Source: Enterocytospora artemiae (Eukaryota; Microsporidia). From it: 64,000 nt of DNA. The notes under the pieces are model-generated. The model worked only from the letters and a program-made list of their open reading frames with translations, had not been told where the DNA came from and ran no database searches. Positions within the stretch are counted from its first letter, which is position 1. Each line of letters opens with the position of its first letter. This document shows positions 1 through 10,007 of the stretch, one piece after another. Where the stretch lies: positions 496,001 to 560,000 of the forward strand of contig JASNGC010000002.1 of NCBI GenBank assembly GCA_038659295.1, given 5' to 3'. The translations under genes and the position numbers were made by a program.

Positions 1-730
1 CAAAATATTAACAAAAGATGGAAGGCAGATAGGTATATAAATCATATGGTATCTTCGAGTATAACAACTTTCAAAACGGCAACTATTCAGGTTTGTCATT
101 TGATTTAGGTTATTCACTTCAAACTGGGGAGTTTTTTGTTTTCAGCATCTGACATACAGAACTCCGGCATTAGAGGTATTACCCAATCCAATAGGATTTT
201 GGAGGGAGAATTGATCTAAATATATTATTTTCTGCCTAGTTAAATATCACTTTAATTAAACAAAATCTCAAAATCATTTTTTTACGTCAGCAAAACATTT
301 TCTTATCTGGGGTAAACCTTTCCCAGTATATCAGTTTTTCAGGTAAAAGAAGTATATTTGACTATAGACTTAATTTAATCTACGATGCATCCTTTGGGAC
401 CTTTAAAGTGGCTGTCATAACTTGTGTCAAAGAACCATTATGCATGCGAATCTGTTCTGTATTACGTTATCTCCTTTTAGTAAAATTTTGATTGGTTAAT
501 TCTTTGTTGTCGAAACGTTTTTAAGATTAATTTGAGTTAGTTAAAAATATTTGTTTATTTGAAGTCTATTAGATACTATAATTTAAACAAGGAGTAGACT
601 AGGGGCAAATATTCCCACAATCAAATACAGGCACCCACAGGGCACTTATCATTTTCGAACAAAGGGATAAATCAACTTTTTAATTTGATCCTTTTTTAAA
701 TATAAAAACTAGTTTATAACCCCCAGAAAT
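1..730. other. Intergenic, no gene seen; possible weak fold
   Basis: No open frame with a microsporidian start signal is visible on either strand in this left-edge spacer. Two short inverted repeats occur: one around 162-204, where CTCC can pair with GGAG around an inner CCAATCC/GGATTTTGG stem, and one around 311-332 (CTGGG with CCCAG). These could be chance, or part of a small structured RNA. I do not recognise a known RNA. The last 130 bases presumably carry the promoter of the HECT gene. Confidence 0.4.
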
Positions 731-2803
731 ATGAGTTCCACCTTCTCACATCTTCAATGTAAGAATCCAGGATGTCTAAAAATATTCTGCAGAAGACACA
801 GCTGTCCAGAAACAGAGAGCCGTGTCGAAGAAATTTTGGAAAAATATGGTGATCTATTCTCATGCGAGAATGTGGAAAAACTGATATCGAATCCATCAGT
901 CACAATATATGAGAATGACATTATTAATTTGTATTTTTACCTGATCGATTTGGTTTACAGGAAGGACTATTGTACACCTCAACTTTGTAATCAGAAAGCA
1001 TTTACATTTCAGAAGTCCAAGATGCTAAAGCAAAAGAATAGCCTTGCGAAGAAAAGAAATAAAGTAGTGGATACCAGAATTAGCCCATGCCATGACTTGG
1101 AGCACTCTTATTGCCAAATTGGCCATACCAAGCTCTCTCATGTTGACTCATATCTTGTAATAGGTGTGTTGCATTTAATTTTGTGTAAATTCCAGATCGC
1201 CCAGGATTTAACCGTTGCTTTGGTGATTATTAGGTTATTTTGTATCGTATCTCCACATTCGTGTGTGGAGGACTGCTACTATCCTCAGCTCTTCAGCGTA
1301 TTCAATTTTGTATATCTTTCCATCACTAATTCTATGATTAAGCAGAGCATAAATGAAATCTATAGATGTGGTCCCTGCCGATGCTTGTTCCAGTCTACAT
1401 TCACCAAAATGGATTTTACAAAGAGTCTTGAGTCCATAAAGAATCTGTTGAATTCTGCAACCACTGCGGATTTTAGGGAAGATAAGACAAACAAAATTTT
1501 GTGCGATATCCATCATATTCTTTACCGCATTAACAGTTTCTACAAGTTTACTGACTACGAAAAATTTTATTGCGAAAAGCTTTCCAGTCTGATTAATTTA
1601 AAGGAAGAACTCAGATACTTAAAGTCAAAAACTAATACTATTCTACAATACAAGCATATTTTGCCGGTAACTGTCAAGGCTGAGTTTCTCAAGGTAGCAA
1701 ACACGGATATCCAAAAAAGTACCTTACAGGACTCTTTTTTCAGAGCTCTTTTTGAAGGGTTAACAGAACCATATCTATTTATTACCATACGTAGAGATTA
1801 TATCTATTCAGATACCCTGAAGATCCTTGGACAAATTCCAGAAGGTGATTTAAAAAAGCAATTGAAAATCAATTTTGTGAATGAAGATGGAATTGATTCT
1901 GGTGGAATCCGAAAGGAATATTTTCAGCTTCTAAGCCATGAGATTACACACGATGAATCTATTTTCACAATCAAAAATGAAAGAGTTTGGCTTAAATCTG
2001 GCGTCGACTTGGTGAAGCTTAAGATCATCGGAAAAATTATCGGTATAGCCCTATACAACGATGTAGTCTTGAATATACCCTTCGCGTCCCTATTTTTCAA
2101 GAAGATACTCAGCTGCAAACTAACATTCGATGATTTAGTAGAAATTGAGCCTGAGTATTATACCTCCCTGAAAAATCTGGAAGATGCTGACTCTGATGTC
2201 TTTGATTGTTTAGGCATGTACTTTGTAGCATCCTACGAGTTAGATGGAGAAACAAGGACTGTATCTCTTGTCCTCAATGGAGAACAAATTAAGGTGGATA
2301 AAACAAATTATTCATGTTTTAAGAAAATGTTTTCTCAATTTCATATGTCCAAGTTGATTGTGAATGAATTTACAGAGCTGTTAGATGGGTTTTATTCTGT
2401 TATCGATTCCAGTTCTATTCAGTCCTTTCAGCCAAAGGAATTGGAAAAAATTATCATGGGGATCGACGACTTCGATTTTGATGTGATCAGAGAAACCACA
2501 CAATATCAAGGGTATACGATGGATGCTAAGGTCATCAAAGATTTTTGGAGAATTGTCGAGAGCTATAGCGAGGAGAACAAGAAGAAATTTTTAAGATTTG
2601 TTACAGGGAATGATCGTATTCCAATTGGAGGGCCCGAAACATTAAAGTTGACTATTATGAAGAATGGTTGTGACACTGAAAGACTTCCAAGCTCACAAAC
2701 ATGCTTTAACACCCTGCTGCTCCCTGAGTATGTTACTTATCAAAAACTTCAAAACAAGTTGTCTATCGCTATTGAAATGACCACGGGATTTTATCTAATG
2801 TAG
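731..2803 (+). CDS. HECT-type E3 ubiquitin ligase with N-terminal AZUL-like zinc finger
   Basis: Ubiquitin-protein ligase that forms a thioester on a cysteine before passing ubiquitin to substrate. The C-terminal half (about residues 350-690) is a HECT domain. It has the N-lobe signature DGIDSGGIRKEYF and ends in the C-lobe segment FVTGNDRIPIGG followed by LPSSQTCFNTLLLP, whose cysteine, residue 658, is the expected catalytic one. Residues 10-25 (CKNPGCLKIFCRRHSC) resemble the AZUL zinc finger at the start of animal UBE3A/E6AP, which suggests that subfamily. The middle is helical and divergent. At 690 residues it is shorter than UBE3A. The start follows a CCCCC run at -10. An AATAAA lies shortly after the stop. 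The HECT assignment is secure; the UBE3A subfamily is inference from the finger. Confidence 0.9.
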   Translation: MSSTFSHLQCKNPGCLKIFCRRHSCPETESRVEEILEKYGDLFSCENVEKLISNPSVTIYENDIINLYFYLIDLVYRKDYCTPQLCNQKAFTFQKSKMLKQKNSLAKKRNKVVDTRISPCHDLEHSYCQIGHTKLSHVDSYLVIGVLHLILCKFQIAQDLTVALVIIRLFCIVSPHSCVEDCYYPQLFSVFNFVYLSITNSMIKQSINEIYRCGPCRCLFQSTFTKMDFTKSLESIKNLLNSATTADFREDKTNKILCDIHHILYRINSFYKFTDYEKFYCEKLSSLINLKEELRYLKSKTNTILQYKHILPVTVKAEFLKVANTDIQKSTLQDSFFRALFEGLTEPYLFITIRRDYIYSDTLKILGQIPEGDLKKQLKINFVNEDGIDSGGIRKEYFQLLSHEITHDESIFTIKNERVWLKSGVDLVKLKIIGKIIGIALYNDVVLNIPFASLFFKKILSCKLTFDDLVEIEPEYYTSLKNLEDADSDVFDCLGMYFVASYELDGETRTVSLVLNGEQIKVDKTNYSCFKKMFSQFHMSKLIVNEFTELLDGFYSVIDSSSIQSFQPKELEKIIMGIDDFDFDVIRETTQYQGYTMDAKVIKDFWRIVESYSEENKKKFLRFVTGNDRIPIGGPETLKLTIMKNGCDTERLPSSQTCFNTLLLPEYVTYQKLQNKLSIAIEMTTGFYLM

Positions 2804-3159
2804 GTAAGCATTTTAGAGAGCGTAATAGCACAAAAATAATTATATGTGAATAAAATTAAAACAACGCATATTGTGTATCTGATCTCCCTTAAGCTTGTTT
2901 ATTAAAATATTCTGTTGTTAGATTGTTGGAGATTACAAAGTTCCATCAATTGAGAATGGTTTTCCTGTAATTGTCTTGGAAATCGGAATATAGCTTTCAA
3001 CATAGAATATTCTCCTGGTGAAATATTAAACCGCAAAATCATCTATAAGTAACTGTTTGTGGGCTTATTAAGAAATATGCTCTAAAAGCTTAAAGAATCT
3101 CTCTATTGCTTACAAATGTCTGGAGATATCTACTACTAGATATAGTAGAAAAAAGTAAT
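2804..3159. other. Intergenic, convergent 3' ends
   Basis: Spacer between the 3' ends of two convergent genes. It contains AATAAA shortly after the HECT stop and otherwise AT-rich sequence. I see no further gene, RNA or repeat. Confidence 0.5.
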
Positions 3160-4056
3160 TTAATTCTGTGAATTTTTTAGATTATTTTCTTTTAGATGAT
3201 CAACTGCAACGGTTTCAAGGTAAAATTTACTTTCGACAGTATTTTCAGCATTATTTCTTCTATTATACCTCAAGGTTGATATTAACATGGTGCCATTCAT
3301 TCCGCATTCTTTAGTTTGCTTTTTGGGTGATTTATAACTGATTTCAGAAGACACACTTTTCTCTGCAATTTTGTTTGGTGTTGTAAGTTCTTGGGGCTTC
3401 AATATATCTTGTTTCAAAAATAGTTTCTTTAGCTCTTCCCTTTGGATAGACACTTGATCCATTTTACTTGCTATACCGTGGCGTTTTTTGAATACATACC
3501 TACCAATTTGGTTAGGCGTTCTTCCCATAAAAACTGGACTATTAACCTCCGAGTCGGTGGTTAGACTATATGGGGTTTCTAGGTTAGATAATCGATCAAC
3601 AGTATCATCTTTAACAGATTGCTTACTTTTCTTAACTTGTTCATCGATAGTGTTGTTTAATGAATCTACAAATCTACTTTTTATATTTGGTGGCACAACA
3701 TTCTGATTCACAGCAGAAACTGATGAGGAAGTAGGTGATAATATATAATCGAGACCAAAAGCATCTTCCTCATCAAGCTCTAATTCCTTTTCTACCTCTC
3801 TATGATATGTATAGATCAGATCCCCATCTTTATCCTTAAAGCTTCTGATTGATCCTGTTCCAAGATCATACTCACTCTCAAAAAGTATATCTTCCTTTGT
3901 TGTTTTAAGTGGGTATGCAAATTTATCGAGCCTACGTGCCAATTCTTCTAGTTCTGCTATTCTATCGGTAGTAGTTTCTTTCCAACCATCAGCACTGTCT
4001 ACCGTATTGTATAGAATAGAATTGGACAGTTTTAAGCCAGTGATTTTCATATTCAT
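3160..4056 (-). CDS. Hypothetical charged, largely disordered protein
   Basis: A 298-residue protein that I do not recognise. It is rich in Lys, Glu, Ser, Thr and Asn, lacks membrane segments and signal peptide, and looks mostly disordered. A short helical stretch lies near residues 25-45 (RIAELEELARRLDKF) and an acidic stretch at about 85-100 (EVEKELELDEEDAF). The ATG at 4056 is preceded by CCCACCC at about -5 to -11, the usual signal here. A TTG one codon upstream is ignored. It shares no obvious operon; its upstream neighbour KRR1 is on the same strand about 210 bases away. A nuclear adaptor or scaffold is possible but unsupported. Confidence 0.65.
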   Translation of the reverse strand: MNMKITGLKLSNSILYNTVDSADGWKETTTDRIAELEELARRLDKFAYPLKTTKEDILFESEYDLGTGSIRSFKDKDGDLIYTYHREVEKELELDEEDAFGLDYILSPTSSSVSAVNQNVVPPNIKSRFVDSLNNTIDEQVKKSKQSVKDDTVDRLSNLETPYSLTTDSEVNSPVFMGRTPNQIGRYVFKKRHGIASKMDQVSIQREELKKLFLKQDILKPQELTTPNKIAEKSVSSEISYKSPKKQTKECGMNGTMLISTLRYNRRNNAENTVESKFYLETVAVDHLKENNLKNSQN

Positions 4057-4268
4057 CAAATGGGTGGGAATATTATTGCTTTTAAATCCATTTGACCAAA
4101 GTCCTTATCCAAAAAAAATCCTGCAAACCTATTTAAAGATGAAACCTAGAACTCACAGGGCCAAAAACCAAGAGAATTTGGAAATGTCAAAATAATTCAC
4201 TTTATTTAGTCAATCAAAATGCGGTTAGAATACAAAACAAATTTTTTGTGCACTCGTTACTCGTTAAA

Positions 4269-5099
4269 TTAGTTTTCTTCAGGAATCCTCGATCTAACTT
4301 TCTCTCTCTTGGCATGTCTTTCGTCTCTTGAAGACTTTTTCTTCAAAAACTTCTCACTTGTAAAGTATTCTCCAGTTTCCATCATCTTATCTTCTATCCT
4401 TTCTTGAATATCCATAGGCATATTGCCTGTTTTTCGTGGCTTAACCTTCATTTTCGAGTGCTTTTTCTCAACTTTGGGCAGGTATCTATCCCAATCGCCT
4501 TCTACTTGATCCTTAATCAAATTCTTCTTGACCATTAAACTTTTAATCTCGTATGCTGGATGAATATTCTCCTCAAAGCACCTGACTATCACATTTTTAA
4601 TAACATCAATACCTCTAACATCCCCTACCACACATGCAACCTTCCCACAAATAAGAATATGGGTCTTGGTAAGCAACTCAAGCGCTTTAATTACCTTAGG
4701 ATTGGCAAACCTCCTCTTCCTATTCTCAAATGTATCTCCAGAGCTCACCATTAGGTTTATAGGTAAAATTTCACAGAATGTACTTTCTTCGAGAACCTTA
4801 ACTGCATGTTCAAGAGACATACCTTTTGAAAGTAGCTGTATAAACTCGTCAGCTTTTATAATAATGTATGGATCTCTAGTTTTGGTGTTTGTCGATACCT
4901 CCATGATCATCTGGTCAAAATCAATTCTAAAATCTACTTTTTTATTCTCACAAGCTTTTTTAACGAAATTTTCCACACTCTTCAAATAGTTTAGTCTGTG
5001 CTTCGGGAACATCACCGTAAACGTACTTATTTCCGTAAAAGGATGTTTTATTTTCGATTCATCAAAGAAAAATGGATTGTCTTTAGTAATTTTTGACAT
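4269..5099 (-). CDS. KRR1: KRR1-like KH-domain small-subunit processome factor
   Basis: Nucleolar KH-type RNA-binding protein needed for early 18S rRNA processing and 40S assembly. The N-terminal motif NPFFFDESKIKHPFTEIS and the segment VKVLEESTFCEILPINLM match the KRR1 family, as do the second KH region (LTKTHILICGKVACVVGDVRGIDV) and the following HPAYEIKSLMVKKNL. The C terminus (about residues 210-276) is lysine/arginine rich, as expected. The start is placed at MSKITK because CCC abuts that ATG. A longer in-frame extension of 15 residues begins at a non-ATG codon and is hydrophobic, so I reject it. DIM1 and UTP23 of the same pathway lie further along the window. Confidence 0.9.
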   Translation of the reverse strand: MSKITKDNPFFFDESKIKHPFTEISTFTVMFPKHRLNYLKSVENFVKKACENKKVDFRIDFDQMIMEVSTNTKTRDPYIIIKADEFIQLLSKGMSLEHAVKVLEESTFCEILPINLMVSSGDTFENRKRRFANPKVIKALELLTKTHILICGKVACVVGDVRGIDVIKNVIVRCFEENIHPAYEIKSLMVKKNLIKDQVEGDWDRYLPKVEKKHSKMKVKPRKTGNMPMDIQERIEDKMMETGEYFTSEKFLKKKSSRDERHAKREKVRSRIPEEN

Positions 5100-5102
5100 G
5101 GG
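5100..5102 (-). promoter_or_regulatory. CCC start signal of KRR1
   Basis: On the minus strand CCC directly abuts the ATG at 5099. It decides the start in favour of MSKITK over the longer in-frame reading. Confidence 0.75.
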
Positions 5103-5452
5103 ATAAATTTTTCTAAAAATTATTATTTTAGTGTAAAAATACATTAAAATTCAGGATTGCCAATAAGTTTGTTCATAGATTTTAAGGAATATACCAATCC
5201 ATCAAGTGATCAATAGAGACGAGCCACATACTCTTGCATTATAAAAACTATATTATGAAGACCAATCCTAAATTTCCACATCGAGACCATTTATTCATGT
5301 ATCTGAAAGTAGAACATCCTTAATTAATCATAGATTGGAACTTAATTACAGTAATTTTTTGCCGAAAAATCTTCAGTTAGAAGGAAGAATCCTCTTGCGT
5401 ATGATGCTGAATTCACATTGTAAGCTGTGTAATCTTGCAATAAAACTCAAAG
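5100..5452. other. Intergenic spacer
   Basis: AT-rich spacer of about 350 bases between two minus-strand genes. Its right part holds the 3' flank of the 5453-6328 gene and its left part the KRR1 promoter. Only tiny reading frames occur, none with a CCC signal. Confidence 0.5.
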
Positions 5453-6328
5453 TCACTGTTTTAAAAGATTGTTATATACATGATTAATGGTGATAAATAG
5501 ACCATTATTCACTAAACCCTCAATGCTAAGTAAAAAGAGACCATCTATGCCAGAGTAATTACTCTGAGAGACCGGAGTATTATTCAGACCAGGGATTTCA
5601 TATATAGTACTATTATCACTATTTTTCCTATCACATTCTAAAATAAAATAATTGAAAATTAACTTTACTTTAGACACTTCTATCTTTTTGTAGTAGTTGT
5701 TCAAGAAATTCTTTAGTTCGACGAGATCTTTACACAAGAACAACTCTGATAAAAAGTCAATATTCGGTACAGTTAAAGCTGTGCTATCCAAAGGTTGTGC
5801 TGAGGAAGCATTACCGTTTAATTGGGCAGAGCTCTCTTCTCTTATCAAATCACATGTAATTCTACCATTTTCATAATTCAGAAACTCCTTACAGAGTACA
5901 TTTCTGTATTTGTCATTCTGTTGTAGCAATGAACGAAACATTCTGTGTCTATAAACACTGAAAATGACAATTTCATTGTATTCATAGAAATGATAGAAGC
6001 ATTTTACAAATCTTAGACCTATCTTTTTTAATTCTGGATTTTCAGAGTTCAGGTAGTCCAAAATATTAAACCTATCTGAATTCGACGTGTGAAAATGCTC
6101 TATCGCACTTTTGTCCAATGTTTTAAAAAATTCAACCAGATTGTATTTAGTTCGAATACTGGATTGCTCAAATTGCCTAAACAAGAATATTTCAATGTGA
6201 ATTTTTATGGTCTTATCAAATGTATAAAAAAACTTGAGTGTTTGCAGAGCACCTTCTACATTTGATTCGCTAAGTGGCACAAGAGCTTCCGAAACAGAGA
6301 ACAAAGGGTATTGAATGGCTTCTCTCAT
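5453..6328 (-). CDS. Hypothetical helical (ARM/HEAT-like) protein
   Basis: A 291-residue protein of unknown function. The first 130 residues are a series of amphipathic helices resembling ARM or HEAT repeats (for example LGNVEGALQTLKFF-like and ENPELKKIGLRFVKCFYHF patterns). A polar Ser/Asn linker follows at about 165-185, then a second helical block with NFLNNYYKKIEVSKVKLIFNY. There is no signal peptide or membrane span. CCCC lies at about -9 from the ATG. It sits head-to-tail with VMA21 (55 bases apart), but no functional link is implied. A scaffold or transport-adaptor role is possible only by analogy with the fold. Confidence 0.6.
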   Translation of the reverse strand: MREAIQYPLFSVSEALVPLSESNVEGALQTLKFFYTFDKTIKIHIEIFLFRQFEQSSIRTKYNLVEFFKTLDKSAIEHFHTSNSDRFNILDYLNSENPELKKIGLRFVKCFYHFYEYNEIVIFSVYRHRMFRSLLQQNDKYRNVLCKEFLNYENGRITCDLIREESSAQLNGNASSAQPLDSTALTVPNIDFLSELFLCKDLVELKNFLNNYYKKIEVSKVKLIFNYFILECDRKNSDNSTIYEIPGLNNTPVSQSNYSGIDGLFLLSIEGLVNNGLFITINHVYNNLLKQ

Positions 6329-6382
6329 TACAATGGGGGTTAAACTGAAAAATCATCTTGAAATATGTTCATAAACAGGAAT

Positions 6383-6604
6383 TTATTCCTTCTTTTTTTT
6401 TCTTTGCTTCACTTGATACTTCTTATTTGTCACCAATACTATTCTTATAAAAAGAAAGCAGAAAAGCCCGATGCTTACAAAGGTAGCCAGCATAGAATGA
6501 ATGCCAGAGTATAAAAGAATACCAAATGCCAAAATAGGAGCTATAAGTACAGCTGCTATGTGGAAAATAAGATATCTATGGAATGCTGATGCTTTTCTGA
6601 CCAT
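6383..6604 (-). CDS. VMA21: VMA21-like V-ATPase assembly chaperone
   Basis: A 73-residue ER membrane protein with two predicted membrane spans (about residues 12-34 and 38-58) and a strongly basic tail ending KKKKE. Lysines at -3 and -4 from the end form a dilysine ER-retrieval signal like that of yeast Vma21. Known family members escort the V-ATPase Vo sector out of the ER. Size, double-span hairpin, phenylalanine-rich second span and retrieval tail all fit. CCC lies at -6 to -8 from the ATG. A different two-span ER protein is possible because such small sequences are hard to assign by eye. Confidence 0.75.
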   Translation of the reverse strand: MVRKASAFHRYLIFHIAAVLIAPILAFGILLYSGIHSMLATFVSIGLFCFLFIRIVLVTNKKYQVKQRKKKKE

Positions 6605-6758
6605 CTTAGGGCTTTGAGTAGTAAAAATTCAATTTCAGATGCGTAATTGAGTTTTGTTTTAATTATGATAATCTCTTGAAGAAAAGAATTAGTACAATAG
6701 TAGGTTGTTTCATATCCTTCTGTTACACATAGTACAAATACATCAATAAACTAATATA

Positions 6759-7700
6759 TTAAAAATAAATGTCGTGAAATTCATATTTTTTGGCGTTGGT
6801 CGATTTACCTTTTTTAATAATGTTTTCGTTTTCTTCATGTTCATGGCTATTTTCCTCGGGATTAGTTGATAGATTTTTGTTACTCTTTTTGATTACATAT
6901 GGATTATTGATAGTATCACTGTCATTATCACTCTTATACCCTCTAGCCAGAAAATTGTTGGAAATGTACTCCGATATAGGCAACTTGGAATTATCAAGGG
7001 ACCCCTCTAAAGCATTGCAATACGAACTTTCAAAATCACCCAATGCATTCCTATCTATTGCCTTAAACTCATTTCTCAGCCCAACATTGGTTTGTTTCAA
7101 GTCGCTGGACGATGCCAATTTATACTGTCTTTGATCACAGTCCAGCATTGTCATTTTCTTCATATTAAATGACTCCAGATCCCCTTTCATTTTCTGAGCA
7201 CCACTTCGGAACACATTTCCAAGCAACTCCACCAACCCTTGTAAAGTTCGTTCTTGTCTGTTCATTCTTTCGTTCAAAGATTCCAATTCCTTTGCCAATT
7301 TGTAGTTTGTGTTTGATAGATAATGAATATTATTGAGTAGTTTAGATGTATTCTCTGAGCCGTCGGTTTTTCTCGACTTCTCTCTTCTCATGAGAATCAT
7401 CTGTTCTGGATCATCTCTGCAGAAATATTGGTTGTAGTATTCTTCCGAATCTTCACTATTTCTTCCCTCCTGGGACTTAACTTTATAAAATCCATACATA
7501 TTCAATTGTCTGACAAACCCACTAAAGTCTTTAGTAGAAGATATTTTCGAAATACCAAATTTGGTGAAAGCATCTTTGTTTGGAATGCACACCTTATCCC
7601 CAATACTATTCCACCGTATATATGGATTGTTGGGATCTGATGTTTCTTTGTAGAGTTTTCTGATGAATTTGGGTACTTTTTGGCTTTTATCAGATGTCAT
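6759..7700 (-). CDS. Heat shock factor-type transcription factor
   Basis: DNA-binding transcription factor of the HSF family. Residues about 7-80 form the winged-helix domain, with KVPKFIRKLYKETSDP, the turn YIRWNS and the recognition region FSGFVRQLNMYGFYKV, which is diagnostic. A heptad-rich helix at about 115-150 (LLNNIHYLSNTNYKLAKELESLNERMNRQE) is the likely trimerisation coiled coil. The rest is polar, with an Asn/Ser/Glu-rich tail. At 313 residues it is shorter than yeast HSF1. CCCC lies just upstream of the ATG. It may be the main or only stress factor, but a second HSF elsewhere cannot be excluded. Confidence 0.93.
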   Translation of the reverse strand: MTSDKSQKVPKFIRKLYKETSDPNNPYIRWNSIGDKVCIPNKDAFTKFGISKISSTKDFSGFVRQLNMYGFYKVKSQEGRNSEDSEEYYNQYFCRDDPEQMILMRREKSRKTDGSENTSKLLNNIHYLSNTNYKLAKELESLNERMNRQERTLQGLVELLGNVFRSGAQKMKGDLESFNMKKMTMLDCDQRQYKLASSSDLKQTNVGLRNEFKAIDRNALGDFESSYCNALEGSLDNSKLPISEYISNNFLARGYKSDNDSDTINNPYVIKKSNKNLSTNPEENSHEHEENENIIKKGKSTNAKKYEFHDIYF

Positions 7701-7835
7701 AAGGGGAAATATTCTAAAATATTATCTGATGAACGGAAAATAAGGGAGATGACTCTATACAACACTCTTAAGCTCATAAACCAGTCCAATAAAATTCTGA
7801 AACTTTTTGACAAATTTTAACGACTATAATCGCCC

Positions 7836-8186
7836 ATGGGAAAAATTGTACAGTATGTATTCTTAAGAAACGACATCAATACGCTGAGTACAGGCAGTAT
7901 GGTTGCGCAAGCTTGCCATGCCACTACAAAAGCAACATTTACATATTTTAACGATCAAATCACACAAGCATACTTGAATGACATTGACAACATGACAAAG
8001 ATAATCTTTAAAATCAAATTAGACCAGATAGAGGATCTTCACAAGTGTCTTGCCAGAAATGGTATCAGATTCGTGGAGTGGGTGGAGCAGCCAGAGAGTA
8101 TTGTAACGTGTTTAGCAACCATTCCACTAGACCTGGATAGATTTGAAAATATTAGAAGTGTATTTAAAAATTATAAACTATTCTGA
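7836..8186 (+). CDS. PTRHD1: PTRHD1-like protein, peptidyl-tRNA hydrolase 2 fold
   Basis: A 116-residue protein of the Pth2 fold. The N-terminal VQYVFLRNDI and GSMVAQACHATTKA match the core of the family. The second half (IRFVEWVEQPESIVTCLATIPLD) matches the PTRHD1 branch (WLEQPENIATCIALRP in animals) better than canonical PTH2. PTH2 proteins free peptidyl-tRNAs that drop off ribosomes; the activity of PTRHD1 is less certain. CCC directly abuts the ATG (GCCCATGG). It is divergently transcribed from the HSF gene across 135 bases, so the two share a promoter region. Confidence 0.85.
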   Translation: MGKIVQYVFLRNDINTLSTGSMVAQACHATTKATFTYFNDQITQAYLNDIDNMTKIIFKIKLDQIEDLHKCLARNGIRFVEWVEQPESIVTCLATIPLDLDRFENIRSVFKNYKLF

Positions 8187-8360
8187 TGACATACCTTGAT
8201 GTTTATAAACCAGCAGATTCAGCAAAATCAACATTCCTTGTGATAATCTGTTATACAGCCAATAATCCCCATCCTCGGCATTTTATTTTGATGATCAATA
8301 AAAATAAAACAAAATAAACGTTTCATACTTAATGGAAAAAGTTTCTGTTTCAAAATTTCT

Positions 8361-9521
8361 ATGGGTTTCCTAAATGACGGCTTCATTGACATGACTCTTC
8401 TTTTACAATCAGCCACACCACTATTTATTGCTCTTGGAGGTCTGTTCATGACAGGATCTCTGTATGATATTGCTGCAACAAACAAAGACTATGCCATATA
8501 CCCACTAATTTTAGAAGCCAGCTGTATTCTTAGTTTCAAAGGCAACATAGAGCTCTCTTTCGCAATCCATCTATCGAGCTTCCGAAACAAGCAAACAAAT
8601 GTAAATGAATATGCCAAATATGCCTTTTACAACACAAATGTAATAGTTCTTCAATCTTTTTTAATTGGACTCTTCGTTGGACTAGTAGGGGCATTTTATT
8701 GTGCAATAAACAACTCGGCAACCAAGGAAATGACAATAAAAATAGTTGTTGTATCAATTCTCTCATGTGTTGTAACTACATTTCTCTTTGTCATAAGCTT
8801 ATTGTGTGCCGTGGAGCTGATCGAATACTTTGCCTTTGATTCGGAGAATTTTATCCTTCCACTGCTCAGTTCCATCATAGATTATCTGATTGTCAGATAT
8901 CTACTAAACTTCACTGTGTTTTTTGACACACTAGACACAGAATCGACGGTGTTTTCAGGGTTTCTTCTACTTGTTATTGGGGGCATAAGTCTATGTTTTA
9001 GTCTCATGACAGAAATTACTATACCCTTTCAATCTCTGAAGATCCTTTCCTTTTCTTTTGCCCTATCAATAATTAGTGGATACATGGTTGATATCTTCTC
9101 AAAGAAGTTGAAGTACTTACCCATAACATATCCTATTTTGGCTGGGATGACAGCTAGTATATCATTTATTTGCTTACATCGGCAATTCTCAACCTCCAGA
9201 GGTAGAAACCTATCACTACAATCGTCTCAATTGACATTGCTGATCTTGTCGGGGATTATTTCCTGTGGTTATTTGATTGCTGCGACCTTTATGGACCTTA
9301 TAAGCTCCTTTTTGTTTTCAATGATATTTATTAGTATTTTTATGATTCAAACATTTCTGCTGCTGCTAATCCTAGAAAAAATTGTCAAGGCCTGTAATTA
9401 TGAAAATAAGGATGTAAGTGTTGTGGCATTACCAATAATAACATCTATCTCTGATTTTATTGCTGTATTGTTCCTCTTATTCGGCGCATCATTGATGTAT
9501 TCGGCAGAATATTTAATTTAG
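8361..9521 (+). CDS. SLC41/MgtE-like divalent cation transporter
   Basis: Integral membrane protein of 386 residues with about ten hydrophobic segments in two similar halves, as expected for the duplicated MgtE domain of SLC41 Mg2+ transporters. The first half carries the family signature LEASCILSFKGNIELSFAIHLSS (first part of a longer match), equivalent to the Pro-x-Leu-x-Gly-x-Lys-Gly-Asn-Leu-Glu motif. The second half repeats the layout (YPILAGMTASISFICLHRQFST). It lacks the long cytoplasmic N terminus of animal SLC41. No CCC precedes the ATG; instead AAAATTT lies at -9 to -3, the second class of microsporidian start signal. Magnesium is the likely ion, by family. Confidence 0.8.
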   Translation: MGFLNDGFIDMTLLLQSATPLFIALGGLFMTGSLYDIAATNKDYAIYPLILEASCILSFKGNIELSFAIHLSSFRNKQTNVNEYAKYAFYNTNVIVLQSFLIGLFVGLVGAFYCAINNSATKEMTIKIVVVSILSCVVTTFLFVISLLCAVELIEYFAFDSENFILPLLSSIIDYLIVRYLLNFTVFFDTLDTESTVFSGFLLLVIGGISLCFSLMTEITIPFQSLKILSFSFALSIISGYMVDIFSKKLKYLPITYPILAGMTASISFICLHRQFSTSRGRNLSLQSSQLTLLILSGIISCGYLIAATFMDLISSFLFSMIFISIFMIQTFLLLLILEKIVKACNYENKDVSVVALPIITSISDFIAVLFLLFGASLMYSAEYLI

Positions 9522-10007
9522 TGTGAAGACAAAAATTAATTGTATTACAACAAATTTTAGAAAAGAGACATTCTTCCTTTACAAATATAACTTAACTCAT
9601 CTTTTCTTAAATATAAACATAGGGACAACCTATGATCTAGAATTCTGACGTTAAATTAATAGAGATGAGACCCTTTTTTTATAAACAATATCATGTTAAA
9701 ATATCCAATTTAACAGAAAACAGTGGAAGTTGTTGATTTTGAAAAAATTGTAAATGGAGTGGTATCATTACATAAAAAACCTGAATTATCCTCATGAATC
9801 AATAAAATATTCACAGATATTGAAATATGTAGATATAGAATAAATTACACGATTGTGATAATTCTTGAAATTATCAGTGTTTTTGACACATTAAGATTAT
9901 ATGGAGCAATCACAAGGATTAACCTACCAATAAATTATAACCATAGATATATTGCTTAGTTTTCATATAAAAAGGATACAGTAAAGGATCCTGGATATTA
10001 CAATAAA
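9522..10007. other. Intergenic, convergent 3' ends
   Basis: A 486-base AT-rich spacer between convergent genes. Two CCC runs precede ATGs, but their frames stop within about seven codons. I see no RNA gene. Confidence 0.5.
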
